From positions 248,001-312,000 of the forward strand of contig NZ_CP034842.1 in the NCBI RefSeq assembly GCF_004006635.1: a stretch of 64,000 nucleotides of DNA, in the 5' to 3' direction. The position numbers and the translations under genes are program-made. The DNA comes from Fusobacterium necrophorum subsp. necrophorum. Its GTDB lineage: Bacteria > Fusobacteriota > Fusobacteriia > Fusobacteriales > Fusobacteriaceae. The notes beneath the pieces were generated by a model. That model made no database searches, was not told the origin of the DNA, and saw nothing but the letters and a program-made list of their open reading frames with translations. Shown here in pieces: positions 1-8,655 of this stretch. Positions within the stretch are counted from its first letter, which is position 1. Every line of letters starts with the position of its first letter.

Positions 1-1
1 G

Positions 2-3000
2 GGAGTTGCCATTTATACGACCAATGAAAATTCTCTTGGAAATACTGTTTTAAAGAATAATGGTGAAATTATCTTAACTGGAGATAGCGCAACAGGAATA
101 GTAGCCATGAAAGTTAATACAAACCAAGATTTTATTGGTGGAAACATTACGGGAACAGCGGATAAGTTAGTGGGAATGTATTTCAAAGACAGTGTTACAG
201 CAACATTTGTGAAGGATGTCAATATTTCTTTAGGAACCAATGCAAGAGGATTGATTTTTGATGCTGGGCAAGATTTTACAATAACATCAAGTAATAAAAA
301 TAAGATAACAATAGGAAATACAACAGACATTGCTAGTCGTGGAATAGGAATTTCCGCTTTAGGTGTCAATGGAACTGTTTCGAATACAGATGTTATAGTT
401 GGAGAAGGCTCTTTAGGACTCTACGCAAAAGATAAAAAATTGACATTTGCTTTATCTACTGGAAAATTAGAATCATCCGATACGAATAAGAGCTCTATTT
501 TGGCTTATGCGGATGAAAATGACTCAGAAATTGTATTAAATGGAGGAGGAACACTAAAAGTAGGAGCAAAGGGTATTGCCTTGGGAACGAAGAGTGGAAA
601 AATTACTGCTGATACTACTACTGTTGAAGTAGATGGGGCAAAAGGATTAGGAGCCTATGTAGAAAATGGAGGAAGCATTGATTCGAATTTCGATATTAAA
701 GTGAAAAGCGCCGAAGGTATTGGAATGTATGCAAAAGGCGGTAATGTAGCTTCTATTGCTAAAGTATCTGAAATTACAGGAAATAAATCCATAGGATATG
801 TTTTTGAAAATATAACCAATGCGATTACTATAACAAACCCAATTCAATTAACAGATGCTAACGCAACCGGACAAGTTGGAGTTGTATCAAAGGGGACAGG
901 AGTCGGATTAACAGTCACTGGAATATCTGTCGTTGGAAGTGGAAATATCGGAATATACAATGAAACAACAGAAGCAGTTACAAACAATGCTACTCTTAAT
1001 CTAGGAGATTCCACAGGAGATTTTTCTATAGGTATTTACTCAGAAAAAGGAAAAGTAACAAGCAATGGAAATGCTACTGTAGGGAAAAATTCGGTTGGTA
1101 TTTATGGAAAAGAGACAGGAACTAAATTAGTTGGAGATATGACTATCGGTGAAAAAGGGGTTGGACTATATGTAGATAATACAAATTCAATGCAAGGAGA
1201 TACAGAAATAACTGGAACTTTAACCGTAGGAGCAAATGGAGCCATAGGAATACAAGCTAAGAATTCTAAGACAACATTAGGAGGAGATTTAAACGTAGCC
1301 GATGGAGACAGCAAAGGAATTTTTTCTGAAGGAAATGGTGATGTTGAAACAAAAGGAAATATTACAGTTGGAATCAATTCCGTCGGTATTTACAAAAATG
1401 GTACTGGAGAAGTAAAAACAGCTTCTGGAAAAACGTTAACAGTGAAAGATAATGGATATGGTATATTCTCTAAAAGCGCAAAAGTAACTAATAATATGAA
1501 TGTAACAGTAGGTACAGATGCAATCGGTGCTTATGTAGATGGTAATGATTTAACTTCCACTGGAACCGTTACAGTAGGAAACAAAGGAGTCGGGTTACTT
1601 ATAAAAGGAACAGGAAAAACGTTAAAATCAACAGGCGCTATCACAGTGGGATCCAATAACTCTGTAGGACTTTATGCCGGAGAGAATGCAAACATCGATC
1701 AAAATGGAACTGTTACAGTAGCTGATAACAATGGAATCGGTGTTTACTCCAAAGGAACAGGAGGGGTTACAACTTCCGGAAACATCACAGTTGGAAAAGA
1801 TTCTATAGGGGTATATAAAGATGGAACAGGATCTATGACTATCGGGGCTGCTTCTCAAACTATGGAAGTGAAAGAAAAAGGATATGGAATCTACTCCAAA
1901 GGAGCCAACGTTAACAGTCACATGACGATGACTTTAGGAAAAGAAGCGGTGGGAATTTATGCAAAAGGAGCTTCTATAAAGCAAGAAGGAGATATTACCG
2001 TTGGAGAAACTACGATAGGTTCTAGTGGTTTCTCAGATCCAAATGATAATAAAAACTCCATTGGAATTTTTGGAGATCATTCTAACATTACCTATAAAGG
2101 TCATATGGTAGTGGATAAGCCTCTTTCTGTAGGAATTTATGGAATGAATGGAGGAAACATTGTTTTAACATCAGGAAGCACTTTAGATGTTAAAAATGGT
2201 GCTTATGGAATTATGACAGGAAAAGGAGTTGCCGGAATTACTGTAGAAAATGGAGCTACAATCAACGTAGATGGAAAAGCAACAGCTACGGGAGCAACAG
2301 AGAAGAATGTTTCCTTTGGAATTGCTGCTTACAGTGGAACAATCAAAAATGAAGGAGATATTTATGTAACAAATGAAGCTACAGGAATTTATGTCGCTGG
2401 AACTGCAACTTTATATAATGGTACTACGGGAAGAATTCATATTGGTGCAGGAGGAGGAAAAGCGCAAGATAAACCGGGAACCAATGCAGCAGCTAATATT
2501 GGTGGAATTAAGGTGACCGATAAAGGAGAAGTAACCATAGGAGATCGAGTCATTACAGGAGGAAAAATCAGCATTGATGGAGATCTTACTATGCAAGGAT
2601 TGGGAATTGATGTAAGTACCGGAAAAACAGTGATCGATGCAAGAAGTATCCGTGGAGTTGCCTTTGTAACACCGAATTTCTCAAAAGGAACTAACGAACA
2701 AAAGATTACCATTCAAGATGTCTTCCGAACTCCACACCAAGGAATTGGAACATTCTCAGGAGAGATTAAATCGCAATCTGTGTCATGGATTGCAAAGATA
2801 TCGGATGGAAGCAAATCGGAACATGGAGCGGCTTCCACGAAGGATATTGTGATGGTAAGAATTCCTTATCAAACATTGATTGTAGGAGAAAAATACAAGG
2901 ACTTAGCTTCCGGTTTGGAAAAGATTCGACAACATCTTCCAGAAGGAAAATCTTCGGATATTTTCAAATCCTTGGATAATATTACAACCCATGGTGAATT

Positions 3001-3988
3001 TGCGCAAGCAATCGCAAATGTTCGTGGAGATGTCTATTCTAATATTCAAGAAAGAATGAAGACAGTAGAATCTATTTTTGAAAAATCATATCGAGAAGTG
3101 TTGGATTCCTACAATGTGACAAGAGATGTCAATAAGTTCAGTATTATCAATTCCAAAGGAAAACATCGAGATAATACTTTCGGAGTGGCCGGATACGATT
3201 ATAGCTCTGTGGGAGTATTGTATTTGAATGATCGAGAAGGATTCCGATATGGAGGAAAATATGGTTGGTCTGCAGGATTACTAGGTAGTGATTTTGATTT
3301 CAAAGGAGAGACAAGTAAGGATTCCAAAGAAAAAGTTCTTTCCGGAAAGCTAGGATTCCATTATCAACGAGCTTTGGATCGAGAAGATGACAATGCGCAA
3401 TGGAAATGGTTATCAAGAGCAGAATTAAGTCTAAGTCGTCACAGAACGACAAGAAATAGTTACATAGGAGAAGACAAGTATCAATACAGAGCAAGATTCT
3501 GGTCCGGAGAAATTTCTTGGAAAAATAGAGTGTTCTATGATTATGATATCAATACGAAATGGTCTGTACGACCTTATGCCGGTATCGATGCTTCCTATGG
3601 ACATATTTTTAAAGTTTCAGAAAGTGGAAATGCATTAAAATTACAAGTGAAAGGAAAAGATTACTTTGTAATGACTCCAAATATCGGGGTAGAAACAAAA
3701 TATATTATTCCAATCAAAGATACGCATCAAGCAGTTTTGAAAGCAGATGCACAATATTTTTATGATGCCACAAAATTATATACTTCTGCAAACAAAGCAA
3801 AGCTTCAAGATTCGGGAGCAGGATATTATGATTTGACAGAGCCGGAACATCGAAGAAGTCGAGTTTCTGTTGGAACAGAGATTGGCTATGAAAAGGAAAA
3901 TATCTATGGAGTTACTTTCCGAGCAGAATATCAAGGGAATAGGAAATCAGATGTCAATTACAGTCTTAGACTTCATTACAAGTTCTAA
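2..3988 (+). CDS. Giant type Va autotransporter A, C-terminal part (5' end outside window)
   Basis: The reading frame is open from base 2, so the gene starts upstream of the window and the first internal ATG at 107 is not its start. The visible passenger is made of short beta-helix-like repeats with a recurring GIGIYxKG/VGxY pattern. From about base 2880 a helical linker precedes a C-terminal beta-barrel that ends in aromatic Phe, as expected for an outer-membrane translocator. Family knowledge points to a surface-exposed fusobacterial adhesin. From base 1 to the stop it is almost identical to the 3' part of the 9550-20079 gene, except for a patch at about 860-1860 where many residues differ. 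A hairpin terminator follows the stop codon. The specific ligand cannot be inferred. Confidence 0.93.
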   Translation, partial: GVAIYTTNENSLGNTVLKNNGEIILTGDSATGIVAMKVNTNQDFIGGNITGTADKLVGMYFKDSVTATFVKDVNISLGTNARGLIFDAGQDFTITSSNKNKITIGNTTDIASRGIGISALGVNGTVSNTDVIVGEGSLGLYAKDKKLTFALSTGKLESSDTNKSSILAYADENDSEIVLNGGGTLKVGAKGIALGTKSGKITADTTTVEVDGAKGLGAYVENGGSIDSNFDIKVKSAEGIGMYAKGGNVASIAKVSEITGNKSIGYVFENITNAITITNPIQLTDANATGQVGVVSKGTGVGLTVTGISVVGSGNIGIYNETTEAVTNNATLNLGDSTGDFSIGIYSEKGKVTSNGNATVGKNSVGIYGKETGTKLVGDMTIGEKGVGLYVDNTNSMQGDTEITGTLTVGANGAIGIQAKNSKTTLGGDLNVADGDSKGIFSEGNGDVETKGNITVGINSVGIYKNGTGEVKTASGKTLTVKDNGYGIFSKSAKVTNNMNVTVGTDAIGAYVDGNDLTSTGTVTVGNKGVGLLIKGTGKTLKSTGAITVGSNNSVGLYAGENANIDQNGTVTVADNNGIGVYSKGTGGVTTSGNITVGKDSIGVYKDGTGSMTIGAASQTMEVKEKGYGIYSKGANVNSHMTMTLGKEAVGIYAKGASIKQEGDITVGETTIGSSGFSDPNDNKNSIGIFGDHSNITYKGHMVVDKPLSVGIYGMNGGNIVLTSGSTLDVKNGAYGIMTGKGVAGITVENGATINVDGKATATGATEKNVSFGIAAYSGTIKNEGDIYVTNEATGIYVAGTATLYNGTTGRIHIGAGGGKAQDKPGTNAAANIGGIKVTDKGEVTIGDRVITGGKISIDGDLTMQGLGIDVSTGKTVIDARSIRGVAFVTPNFSKGTNEQKITIQDVFRTPHQGIGTFSGEIKSQSVSWIAKISDGSKSEHGAASTKDIVMVRIPYQTLIVGEKYKDLASGLEKIRQHLPEGKSSDIFKSLDNITTHGEFAQAIANVRGDVYSNIQERMKTVESIFEKSYREVLDSYNVTRDVNKFSIINSKGKHRDNTFGVAGYDYSSVGVLYLNDREGFRYGGKYGWSAGLLGSDFDFKGETSKDSKEKVLSGKLGFHYQRALDREDDNAQWKWLSRAELSLSRHRTTRNSYIGEDKYQYRARFWSGEISWKNRVFYDYDINTKWSVRPYAGIDASYGHIFKVSESGNALKLQVKGKDYFVMTPNIGVETKYIIPIKDTHQAVLKADAQYFYDATKLYTSANKAKLQDSGAGYYDLTEPEHRRSRVSVGTEIGYEKENIYGVTFRAEYQGNRKSDVNYSLRLHYKF

Positions 3989-4000
3989 TACTCATGGAAG

Positions 4001-4030
4001 AAGCAGGGAGAAAGCCTTGCTTCTTTTTTT
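4001..4030 (+). terminator. Rho-independent terminator of autotransporter A
   Basis: AAGCAGGG pairs with CCTTGCTT (one G-T pair) across a 6-base loop and is followed by a T-rich tract. It begins 12 bases after the stop codon. The equivalent terminator of copy B has a longer, perfect stem. Confidence 0.85.
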
Positions 4031-4058
4031 AGATTATGAAGTTAAGAATTATTAAGAA

Positions 4059-4189
4059 AGCTTTTTTCCTACTAGAAGCAAAGAAAGAGACTTCTTCTGT
4101 TTTGATGAAACAGTATCATAAACTCATTATGGAAAATCTTCGGGATAATAATGGTCAATTTAAAATTAAAAACTTCTTTAGGGGCTTTT
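4059..4189 (+). pseudogene. Possible decayed coding fragment left of the IS256 element
   Basis: One frame reads as a plausible protein segment (LEAKKETSSVLMKQYHKLI and onward) until the left end of the insertion sequence. To the right of the element, about 5675-5764, another frame reads SDPSSEYDYLKRLSNNL and ends at a stop. The two could be parts of one gene split by the insertion, but the frames do not join cleanly under the target-duplication boundaries I can see. No family is recognised. Confidence 0.25.
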
Positions 4190-5665
4190 GAGAGTGTAGA
4201 AAAAAGTCTGTAAATTGTTAAAAAATATAGTCTTCTATGATAGAATATTAAAAATCATAGGAGGCTATTTTTATGAAAGAAAAAAAAGAAGTTTACAAAG
4301 TAAAACCATTAACGGAAGGAAAGAAAAATATTATTGCTTCTTTAATTGAAGAATATGATATTAAAACTACTCAGGATATCCAAGAAGCTCTTAAAGACCT
4401 CTTAGGTGGAACTATTAAGTCTATGTTAGAAGCTGAAATGGAGGAACACATTGGTTATGAGAAGTATCAGCATTCTGATGGTACTAATTATCGTAATGGT
4501 ACTAAAAAGAAAAATGTTCGTTCTACTTATGGTGAATTGCAACTTGAAGTTCCACAAGATAGAAATTCTACTTTTGATCCTCAAATAGTTAAAAAGAGAC
4601 AAAAAGATATTTCTGAAATTGATCAAAAAATCATAAACATGTATGCGCGTGGTTTAACTACTAGACAAATATCTGAACAAATTGAAGATATATATGGCTT
4701 TGAATGTTCTGAAAGCTTCATCTCTAATGTTACTGATAAAATATTACAAGATATTCAAGATTGGCAAAATAGACCCCTAGATGAAGTCTATCCAATTATC
4801 TTCATTGATGCAACACACTTTTCTGTTAGAGAAGATAATAGAATTAAGAAAATAGCTGCTTATGTAGTATTAGGAATATCAAAAGATGGAATGAAAGAAG
4901 TACTTAGTTTAGAGATAGGAGAAAATGAAAGCAGTAAATATTGGTTAGGAGTTTTAAATGGATTAAAAAATAGAGGTATTAAAGATATCATGGTAATCTG
5001 CGCTGATGGATTAACAGGAATAAAAGAAGCTATTGCAGCTGCATTCCCACAAACAGAGTATCAACGTTGTGTAGTTCATCAAGTAAGAAATACTTTAAAA
5101 TATGTATCGTACAAAGAGAAAAAAGAATTTGCCTCATATTTAAAAAGTATATATCTAGCAGTAACAGAAACACAAGCTATGGAAAATCTAGATAAAGTAA
5201 CAGAAAAATGGGAAGAAAAATATCCAAATACAATGACAAGTTGGTATCAAAATTGGGATGTTTTAACACCAATATTTAAATTTTCATTAGAGGTAAGAAA
5301 AGTAATATATACAACAAATGCAATAGAAAGCTTAAATAGTACTTACAAGAAATTAAATAGACAAAAAACAGTATATCCAAGCGATAAAGCACTATTAAAA
5401 GTATTGTATTTATCAACAATGGAAGCAACAAAGAAATGGAATCAACCACTAAGAAATTGGGGAAAAGTATATGGAGAATTTAGTATAATGTATGAGGGAA
5501 GATTTAGAGATTAAAAAGAAAAGGTACTCAAAAATTGAATACCTTAATCTTGACATATTAAAAATATTGTATTAATATATTAAAAAAATTAATTAAATAA
5601 TTCTAATCATAGAAGATAGAGTTTACAGAAATTTTTTCACAGTCTCGAAATTTTTTCACAGTCTC
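4190..5665 (+). mobile_element. IS256-family insertion sequence
   Basis: The left end (from 4190, GAGAGTGTAGAAAAAAGTCT) is an imperfect inverted match to the right end at 5622-5646, whose complement begins GAGACTGTGAAAAAATTTCT. The last 19 bases of the right end, GAAATTTTTTCACAGTCTC, occur twice in tandem (5628-5646 and 5647-5665). The flanks share only GCTTTT (4184-4189 and 5668-5673), so a clean 8-9 bp target duplication is not evident. One transposase gene fills the element. Confidence 0.85.
4273..5514 (+). CDS. IS256-family (mutator-type) transposase
   Basis: This DDE transposase has 413 residues, full length for the family. The likely catalytic residues are D179 (FIDATHF), D245 (CADGLTGI) and E352 (TTNAIESLN), with the family C266-x2-H269 signature between the second Asp and the Glu. 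A strong AGGAGG ribosome-binding site lies just upstream of the ATG. The frame is intact, so the element may still be active. It sits between the two inverted autotransporter arms and adds about 1.5 kb to the invertible segment. Confidence 0.96.
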   Translation: MKEKKEVYKVKPLTEGKKNIIASLIEEYDIKTTQDIQEALKDLLGGTIKSMLEAEMEEHIGYEKYQHSDGTNYRNGTKKKNVRSTYGELQLEVPQDRNSTFDPQIVKKRQKDISEIDQKIINMYARGLTTRQISEQIEDIYGFECSESFISNVTDKILQDIQDWQNRPLDEVYPIIFIDATHFSVREDNRIKKIAAYVVLGISKDGMKEVLSLEIGENESSKYWLGVLNGLKNRGIKDIMVICADGLTGIKEAIAAAFPQTEYQRCVVHQVRNTLKYVSYKEKKEFASYLKSIYLAVTETQAMENLDKVTEKWEEKYPNTMTSWYQNWDVLTPIFKFSLEVRKVIYTTNAIESLNSTYKKLNRQKTVYPSDKALLKVLYLSTMEATKKWNQPLRNWGKVYGEFSIMYEGRFRD

Positions 5666-5740
5666 TAGCTTTTTAGTGATCCAAGTTCTGAATACGATTA
5701 TTTGAAGAGACTCTCTAATAATCTAATTTATAACTTAGAG

Positions 5741-5812
5741 CAAAAGGAAAGAAGAAGAGTGTAATCTCCAATCTTTATGTCCAAGATTATCCTTCCTTCT
5801 TCTTTTGATTAT
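5741..5812. terminator. Inverted repeat after the serine recombinase gene
   Basis: Purine-rich AAAGGAAAGAAGAAG and pyrimidine-rich TTCCTTCTTCTTTT face each other around the 3' end of the recombinase gene, with a smaller internal ATCTT/AAGAT pairing. It may end transcription in both directions. There is no clear U-tract, so this is tentative. Confidence 0.35.
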
Positions 5813-6440
5813 CATTCTCCTTTTTAATTAATTTTTTTATACGAAATAGAGTTGTTTTAGATAACCCAGTATTTTTCTTACAATCTGAAATTTTTATTGC
5901 TTTATTTATCCAGGCGTTAATGTATCTTTTATCTTCTGAAGATAAGTTTTCAATTTTTGAAGGTCTTCCAACTACTTTATTTTTTTTCTTAGATACTTTC
6001 CTTCCTTTCTCGTCGACTGGAAGAGCTGCATAGCCTTCTCTTTGTCTTGTTAAAATTTTATCTCTTTCTTTTTCAGCAAAATATCCTAGTAAGTGTAATA
6101 TAAGAGGTTGTATTAACTCAATTTCTATTTCTGATTTATCTTTTGTTGACAGTAGAGGATTTTCTAGAAATTCTAAAAAACAGCCTTTATTTTTAACAAG
6201 TTCAAAATTCTCTTTTAGTTCCTTATTATTTCTTCCCATTCTATCTAATTCTTTTATGACTATGGTATCTCCTATAACAAGTTTAGCCATTAAACTATTC
6301 CAGGAAGTTCTATTAAAATTTTTACCTGATTCTCTGTCTATAAAAATATTGATTGGATCCACTCCAGCTAATTTTAAAGCTTCCATTTGTCTATCTTCAC
6401 TTTGACTTTTGTGACTAATTCTTATATATCCGTATTTCAT
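5787..6440 (-). CDS. Serine recombinase (resolvase/invertase family)
   Basis: The 217-residue protein has the small serine recombinase layout. An N-terminal catalytic domain carries the YIRIS motif (nucleophile Ser9) and ELDRMGRNNKEL, then a long helix, then a C-terminal helix-turn-helix preceded by GRPSK. The family cuts DNA through phosphoserine links and resolves or inverts segments between short sites. The start overlaps the end of the upstream Fic gene by four bases (ATGA), implying translational coupling. It lies inside the segment bounded by the two 4 kb inverted arms, where an invertase would be expected, but its target sites were not identified. Confidence 0.93.
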   Translation of the reverse strand: MKYGYIRISHKSQSEDRQMEALKLAGVDPINIFIDRESGKNFNRTSWNSLMAKLVIGDTIVIKELDRMGRNNKELKENFELVKNKGCFLEFLENPLLSTKDKSEIEIELIQPLILHLLGYFAEKERDKILTRQREGYAALPVDEKGRKVSKKKNKVVGRPSKIENLSSEDKRYINAWINKAIKISDCKKNTGLSKTTLFRIKKLIKKENDNQKKKEG

Positions 6441-7258
6441 CTTCCTATTCCTTTATCTCTCTTTTTTTGAAAAGGAGTTTTAATTGTTTGAAATTCTGCT
6501 AGTTCTTTTTTCCAGTCTTGGCTCAAATGTTTAAAATAAAACTCAAAAGTATGTTCTAAAGAAGTTGCAACAAAAGAAATAATTTTACTATAGTCTTTTT
6601 TAGTTTGTGCTAATTCTAACGAGTCATAATATTCTAATCTATCCTCATTGCGAACAATACAAATAGGATACCCTTTTTTCATCAGTTCAAAGTTCATGAT
6701 AAGTCTTCCAGTTCTTCCATTTCCATCTGAAAAAGGATGAATTTTTTCAAAGTCGGCATGAAATTTAGCAACTTTTTCAATCAAGTTTTCCTTTGTATTT
6801 TTATTATAATTTTCAATCAATTGATTTAACTCATATTCTACTTGAAAAGGAGAAGCAGTTTGAACAGTTGTATGCCCAATAGAATTATAATACTTTTTAA
6901 ATACCCCAGCATTCAAAGGATCAATTCCACTTAAAACAAGACTGTGAAAATCTTTTATTAGTTTTATACTTAACTCTGTTCCATAGTTTACTTCTTCTTT
7001 TAAAAAATTAAGAGCATACTCTTGCCCTTTTACTTCTAAATGTTCTTGTAAAGATTTCCCTTTTACTGTGATTCCATATTCTAAAATCACATCAGTTTCT
7101 CTTAATGTAAGTGTATTCCCTTCGATAGCATTACTATGATAGATATAGTTTGTTTTTAATTCTGCTTCTAATTTACGAACAATAGAATCCTCCAAAGGTC
7201 TTTTAGTGTCTAAAAATTTTTTATATAGTTCTAGGCTTATTTGTTTCTGAGTATTCAT
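6437..7258 (-). CDS. Fic family AMP-transferase-like protein (canonical motif)
   Basis: The 273-residue protein carries the complete Fic core HPFSDGNGRTGR with catalytic His174. Near the N-terminus is an inhibitory-helix motif, S42-NAI-E46-G47, typical of self-inhibited class II Fic proteins. Such enzymes usually transfer AMP from ATP to hydroxyl side chains of target proteins; the target here is unknown. A good ribosome-binding site (AAGGAGATC) precedes the ATG at 7258. It forms a two-gene operon with the overlapping serine recombinase. The active site looks intact, unlike the second Fic protein at 8656-9354. Confidence 0.93.
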   Translation of the reverse strand: MNTQKQISLELYKKFLDTKRPLEDSIVRKLEAELKTNYIYHSNAIEGNTLTLRETDVILEYGITVKGKSLQEHLEVKGQEYALNFLKEEVNYGTELSIKLIKDFHSLVLSGIDPLNAGVFKKYYNSIGHTTVQTASPFQVEYELNQLIENYNKNTKENLIEKVAKFHADFEKIHPFSDGNGRTGRLIMNFELMKKGYPICIVRNEDRLEYYDSLELAQTKKDYSKIISFVATSLEHTFEFYFKHLSQDWKKELAEFQTIKTPFQKKRDKGIGR

Positions 7259-7579
7259 ATAATGATCTCCTTTTTATAAGAACTTTTCTCAATACAATCT
7301 TTTATCTTCCTCTAAAATTTGTCTGAATTTTTCTTTCTATCTTTTTTTACATCATATCACATATAGTATCAAAAAGTCTATGTTTATTTAAAGTAATTTT
7401 GATATTATTTTTTTGGAAAATTTTATTTGAAAAATAGGTAATTTACAATTATGTTAAAAAGTATACTTTTTTGGATAATTTCTATATTGTCATACATAAC
7501 TTTATTGAGATACAAAAATTACTTGATATACATTTAGAAAAATGATTTTATAGCTAAAAGGGGTGTAAGGAGTGAGGAT
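7259..7579. promoter_or_regulatory. Divergent intergenic region with a perfect palindrome
   Basis: This 321-base AT-rich stretch separates the minus-strand Fic-recombinase operon from the plus-strand ribbon-helix-helix gene. A perfect 16-base palindrome, AAAAAGTATACTTTTT, lies at 7456-7471 and is a plausible operator for the ribbon-helix-helix protein. I see no gene. Promoter boxes are ambiguous because of the base composition. Confidence 0.4.
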
Positions 7580-7885
7580 ATGAAAAAAAATAATAGAGGG
7601 GAAACACAAGCAATAAGTTTAAGGGTAGATGTATCTCTACTTGAAGAGGTGAAAAAAATTGTAGATACACTTTCTATCAGTACAACAGAATTTATTCGTA
7701 GAGCTATAGAAAAAGAAGTTAAAGAAACAAAAGACGATTTTTTCTATATGTTATTACAAGTAGATTATTGTTCAGAAGAAGAAAGTAATGAAATTATAAA
7801 GGAATTAAAAACATTGAAGAAAGAAGATTTAGAGGTTGCTGAAAGAATAATATTACCTCTAAATGACCTTTATATGGAAGAATAA
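7580..7885 (+). CDS. Ribbon-helix-helix DNA-binding protein, possible antitoxin
   Basis: The 101-residue protein has an N-terminal ribbon-helix-helix pattern (AISLRVDVSLLEEV, then STTEFIRRAIEKEV) and a charged acidic C-terminal part. Such proteins repress their own promoters, and many are antitoxins. RBS AAGGAG precedes the ATG. No intact toxin gene follows: an AT-rich junction leads directly into a decayed IS91-like transposase. It may be an orphan antitoxin or a regulator carried with the mobile DNA. The palindrome upstream could be its binding site. Confidence 0.7.
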   Translation: MKKNNRGETQAISLRVDVSLLEEVKKIVDTLSISTTEFIRRAIEKEVKETKDDFFYMLLQVDYCSEEESNEIIKELKTLKKEDLEVAERIILPLNDLYMEE

Positions 7886-7888
7886 TAA

Positions 7889-8310
7889 ATGCAAAAAAAT
7901 CAAACACCTTTTGAGTTAGTAGTAGATGTGAGTAATACAGCCAAAACTTTTTTAAAAAAAAGCCAATTGGAGATTTCAAAAAATCTCAAAGGAACTTCTA
8001 AAAGTTCCTCATAGATATGTACTCTTCACAATTCCCAAAGAATGTAGACCTTTTTTTGCCTAGATCGGAACCTATTACGACAACTCTCTTTCGGAATCAA
8101 ACAAATTTTTGATTATCCATTTCAGAATATTCCTAAAAAAAGAAAAAAGAACACTGGAAAATATTCTAAAAACTATTTTACAAAATCCGATATTCTACAC
8201 TATGGACTCATTACTGTAATTCATTCTTTTGGCCAAGATTTGAAATGGAATTCCCATGTGCATGCGATTTTTTTAAATATTTTACTCCTTCTTTCCATTT
8301 ATAATTTCCT
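7889..8310 (+). pseudogene. Decayed IS91-like (HUH) transposase
   Basis: An ATG at 7889 opens a short frame that stops early. Further downstream in other frames are PHRYVLFTIPKECRPFFA (about 8006-8061) and DLKWNSHVHAI, where His-Val-His at 8255-8263 fits the HUH metal-binding motif of IS91-type transposases. At least two frameshifts and several stops break the gene, and the tyrosine-containing C-terminal half is missing. The family call rests on these motifs from memory, without a search. Confidence 0.65.
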
Positions 8311-8335
8311 AAAGAAAATTAAAAATCCCAAAAAA

Positions 8336-8590
8336 CTAATTTAAGGAGAAGTGCTTGATTGCTATAATCTTCTTTCTCATGAGCTGGATCATAGTATCCA
8401 ATGCAATAAGATCCTGTTCTTTGAAAGAATTGATTTCACTTTCTTCCTTTATCAAATTTTCGATCCATAAGTCATTTCCATGACAAAATTTATATTTCTC
8501 TTTCGGAATATATGGCTCTTCTATTTTTTTCCAACATTGGAAGAAGAAGTATATTCTTTCTTTTGGATCTTTAATATATAAAGCTCCCAT
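8336..8590 (-). CDS. Small protein of unknown function (84 aa)
   Basis: An AAAGGAGG ribosome-binding site is well placed before the ATG, supporting a real gene. The protein is rich in Trp, Lys and Glu, without a signal peptide or membrane segment. It starts 65 bases after the degenerate Fic gene on the same strand, so co-transcription is likely. It could be a partner of that Fic protein, but I recognise no family. Confidence 0.6.
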   Translation of the reverse strand: MGALYIKDPKERIYFFFQCWKKIEEPYIPKEKYKFCHGNDLWIENLIKEESEINSFKEQDLIALDTMIQLMRKKIIAIKHFSLN

Positions 8591-8655
8591 ATAATTTCCT
8601 CCTTTTGTAATAGCTATCTAGAATTTCCTTCTTTCCCCTCTTTCATTTTTCTTTC

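Larger units (their letters stand above)
1..4052 (+). repeat. Arm 1 of a >4 kb inverted repeat
   Basis: This stretch matches the reverse complement of 9487-13540. The match covers the 3' coding part of both autotransporters, the stop codons and terminators, and ends in the shared string GTTAAGAATTAT. After that the two copies diverge abruptly (TAAGAAAG against ATTCTGCC). The other end of this arm lies outside the window, so the true length is unknown. Most of the arm looks nearly identical; about 860-1860 contains clustered differences. Confidence 0.93.

Noticed and set aside
2785..2979. 64-codon frame inside gene A and its mirror in gene B
   Set aside because: Out-of-frame shadow of the strongly conserved linker region.
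107..3988. ATG at 107 as the start of autotransporter A
   Set aside because: The same frame is open upstream to base 2 and matches the interior of autotransporter B; there is no signal peptide or RBS at this ATG.
3870..4055. Short plus-strand frame over the end of gene A
   Set aside because: It overlaps the barrel coding end in another frame and has no RBS or own composition; a shadow.
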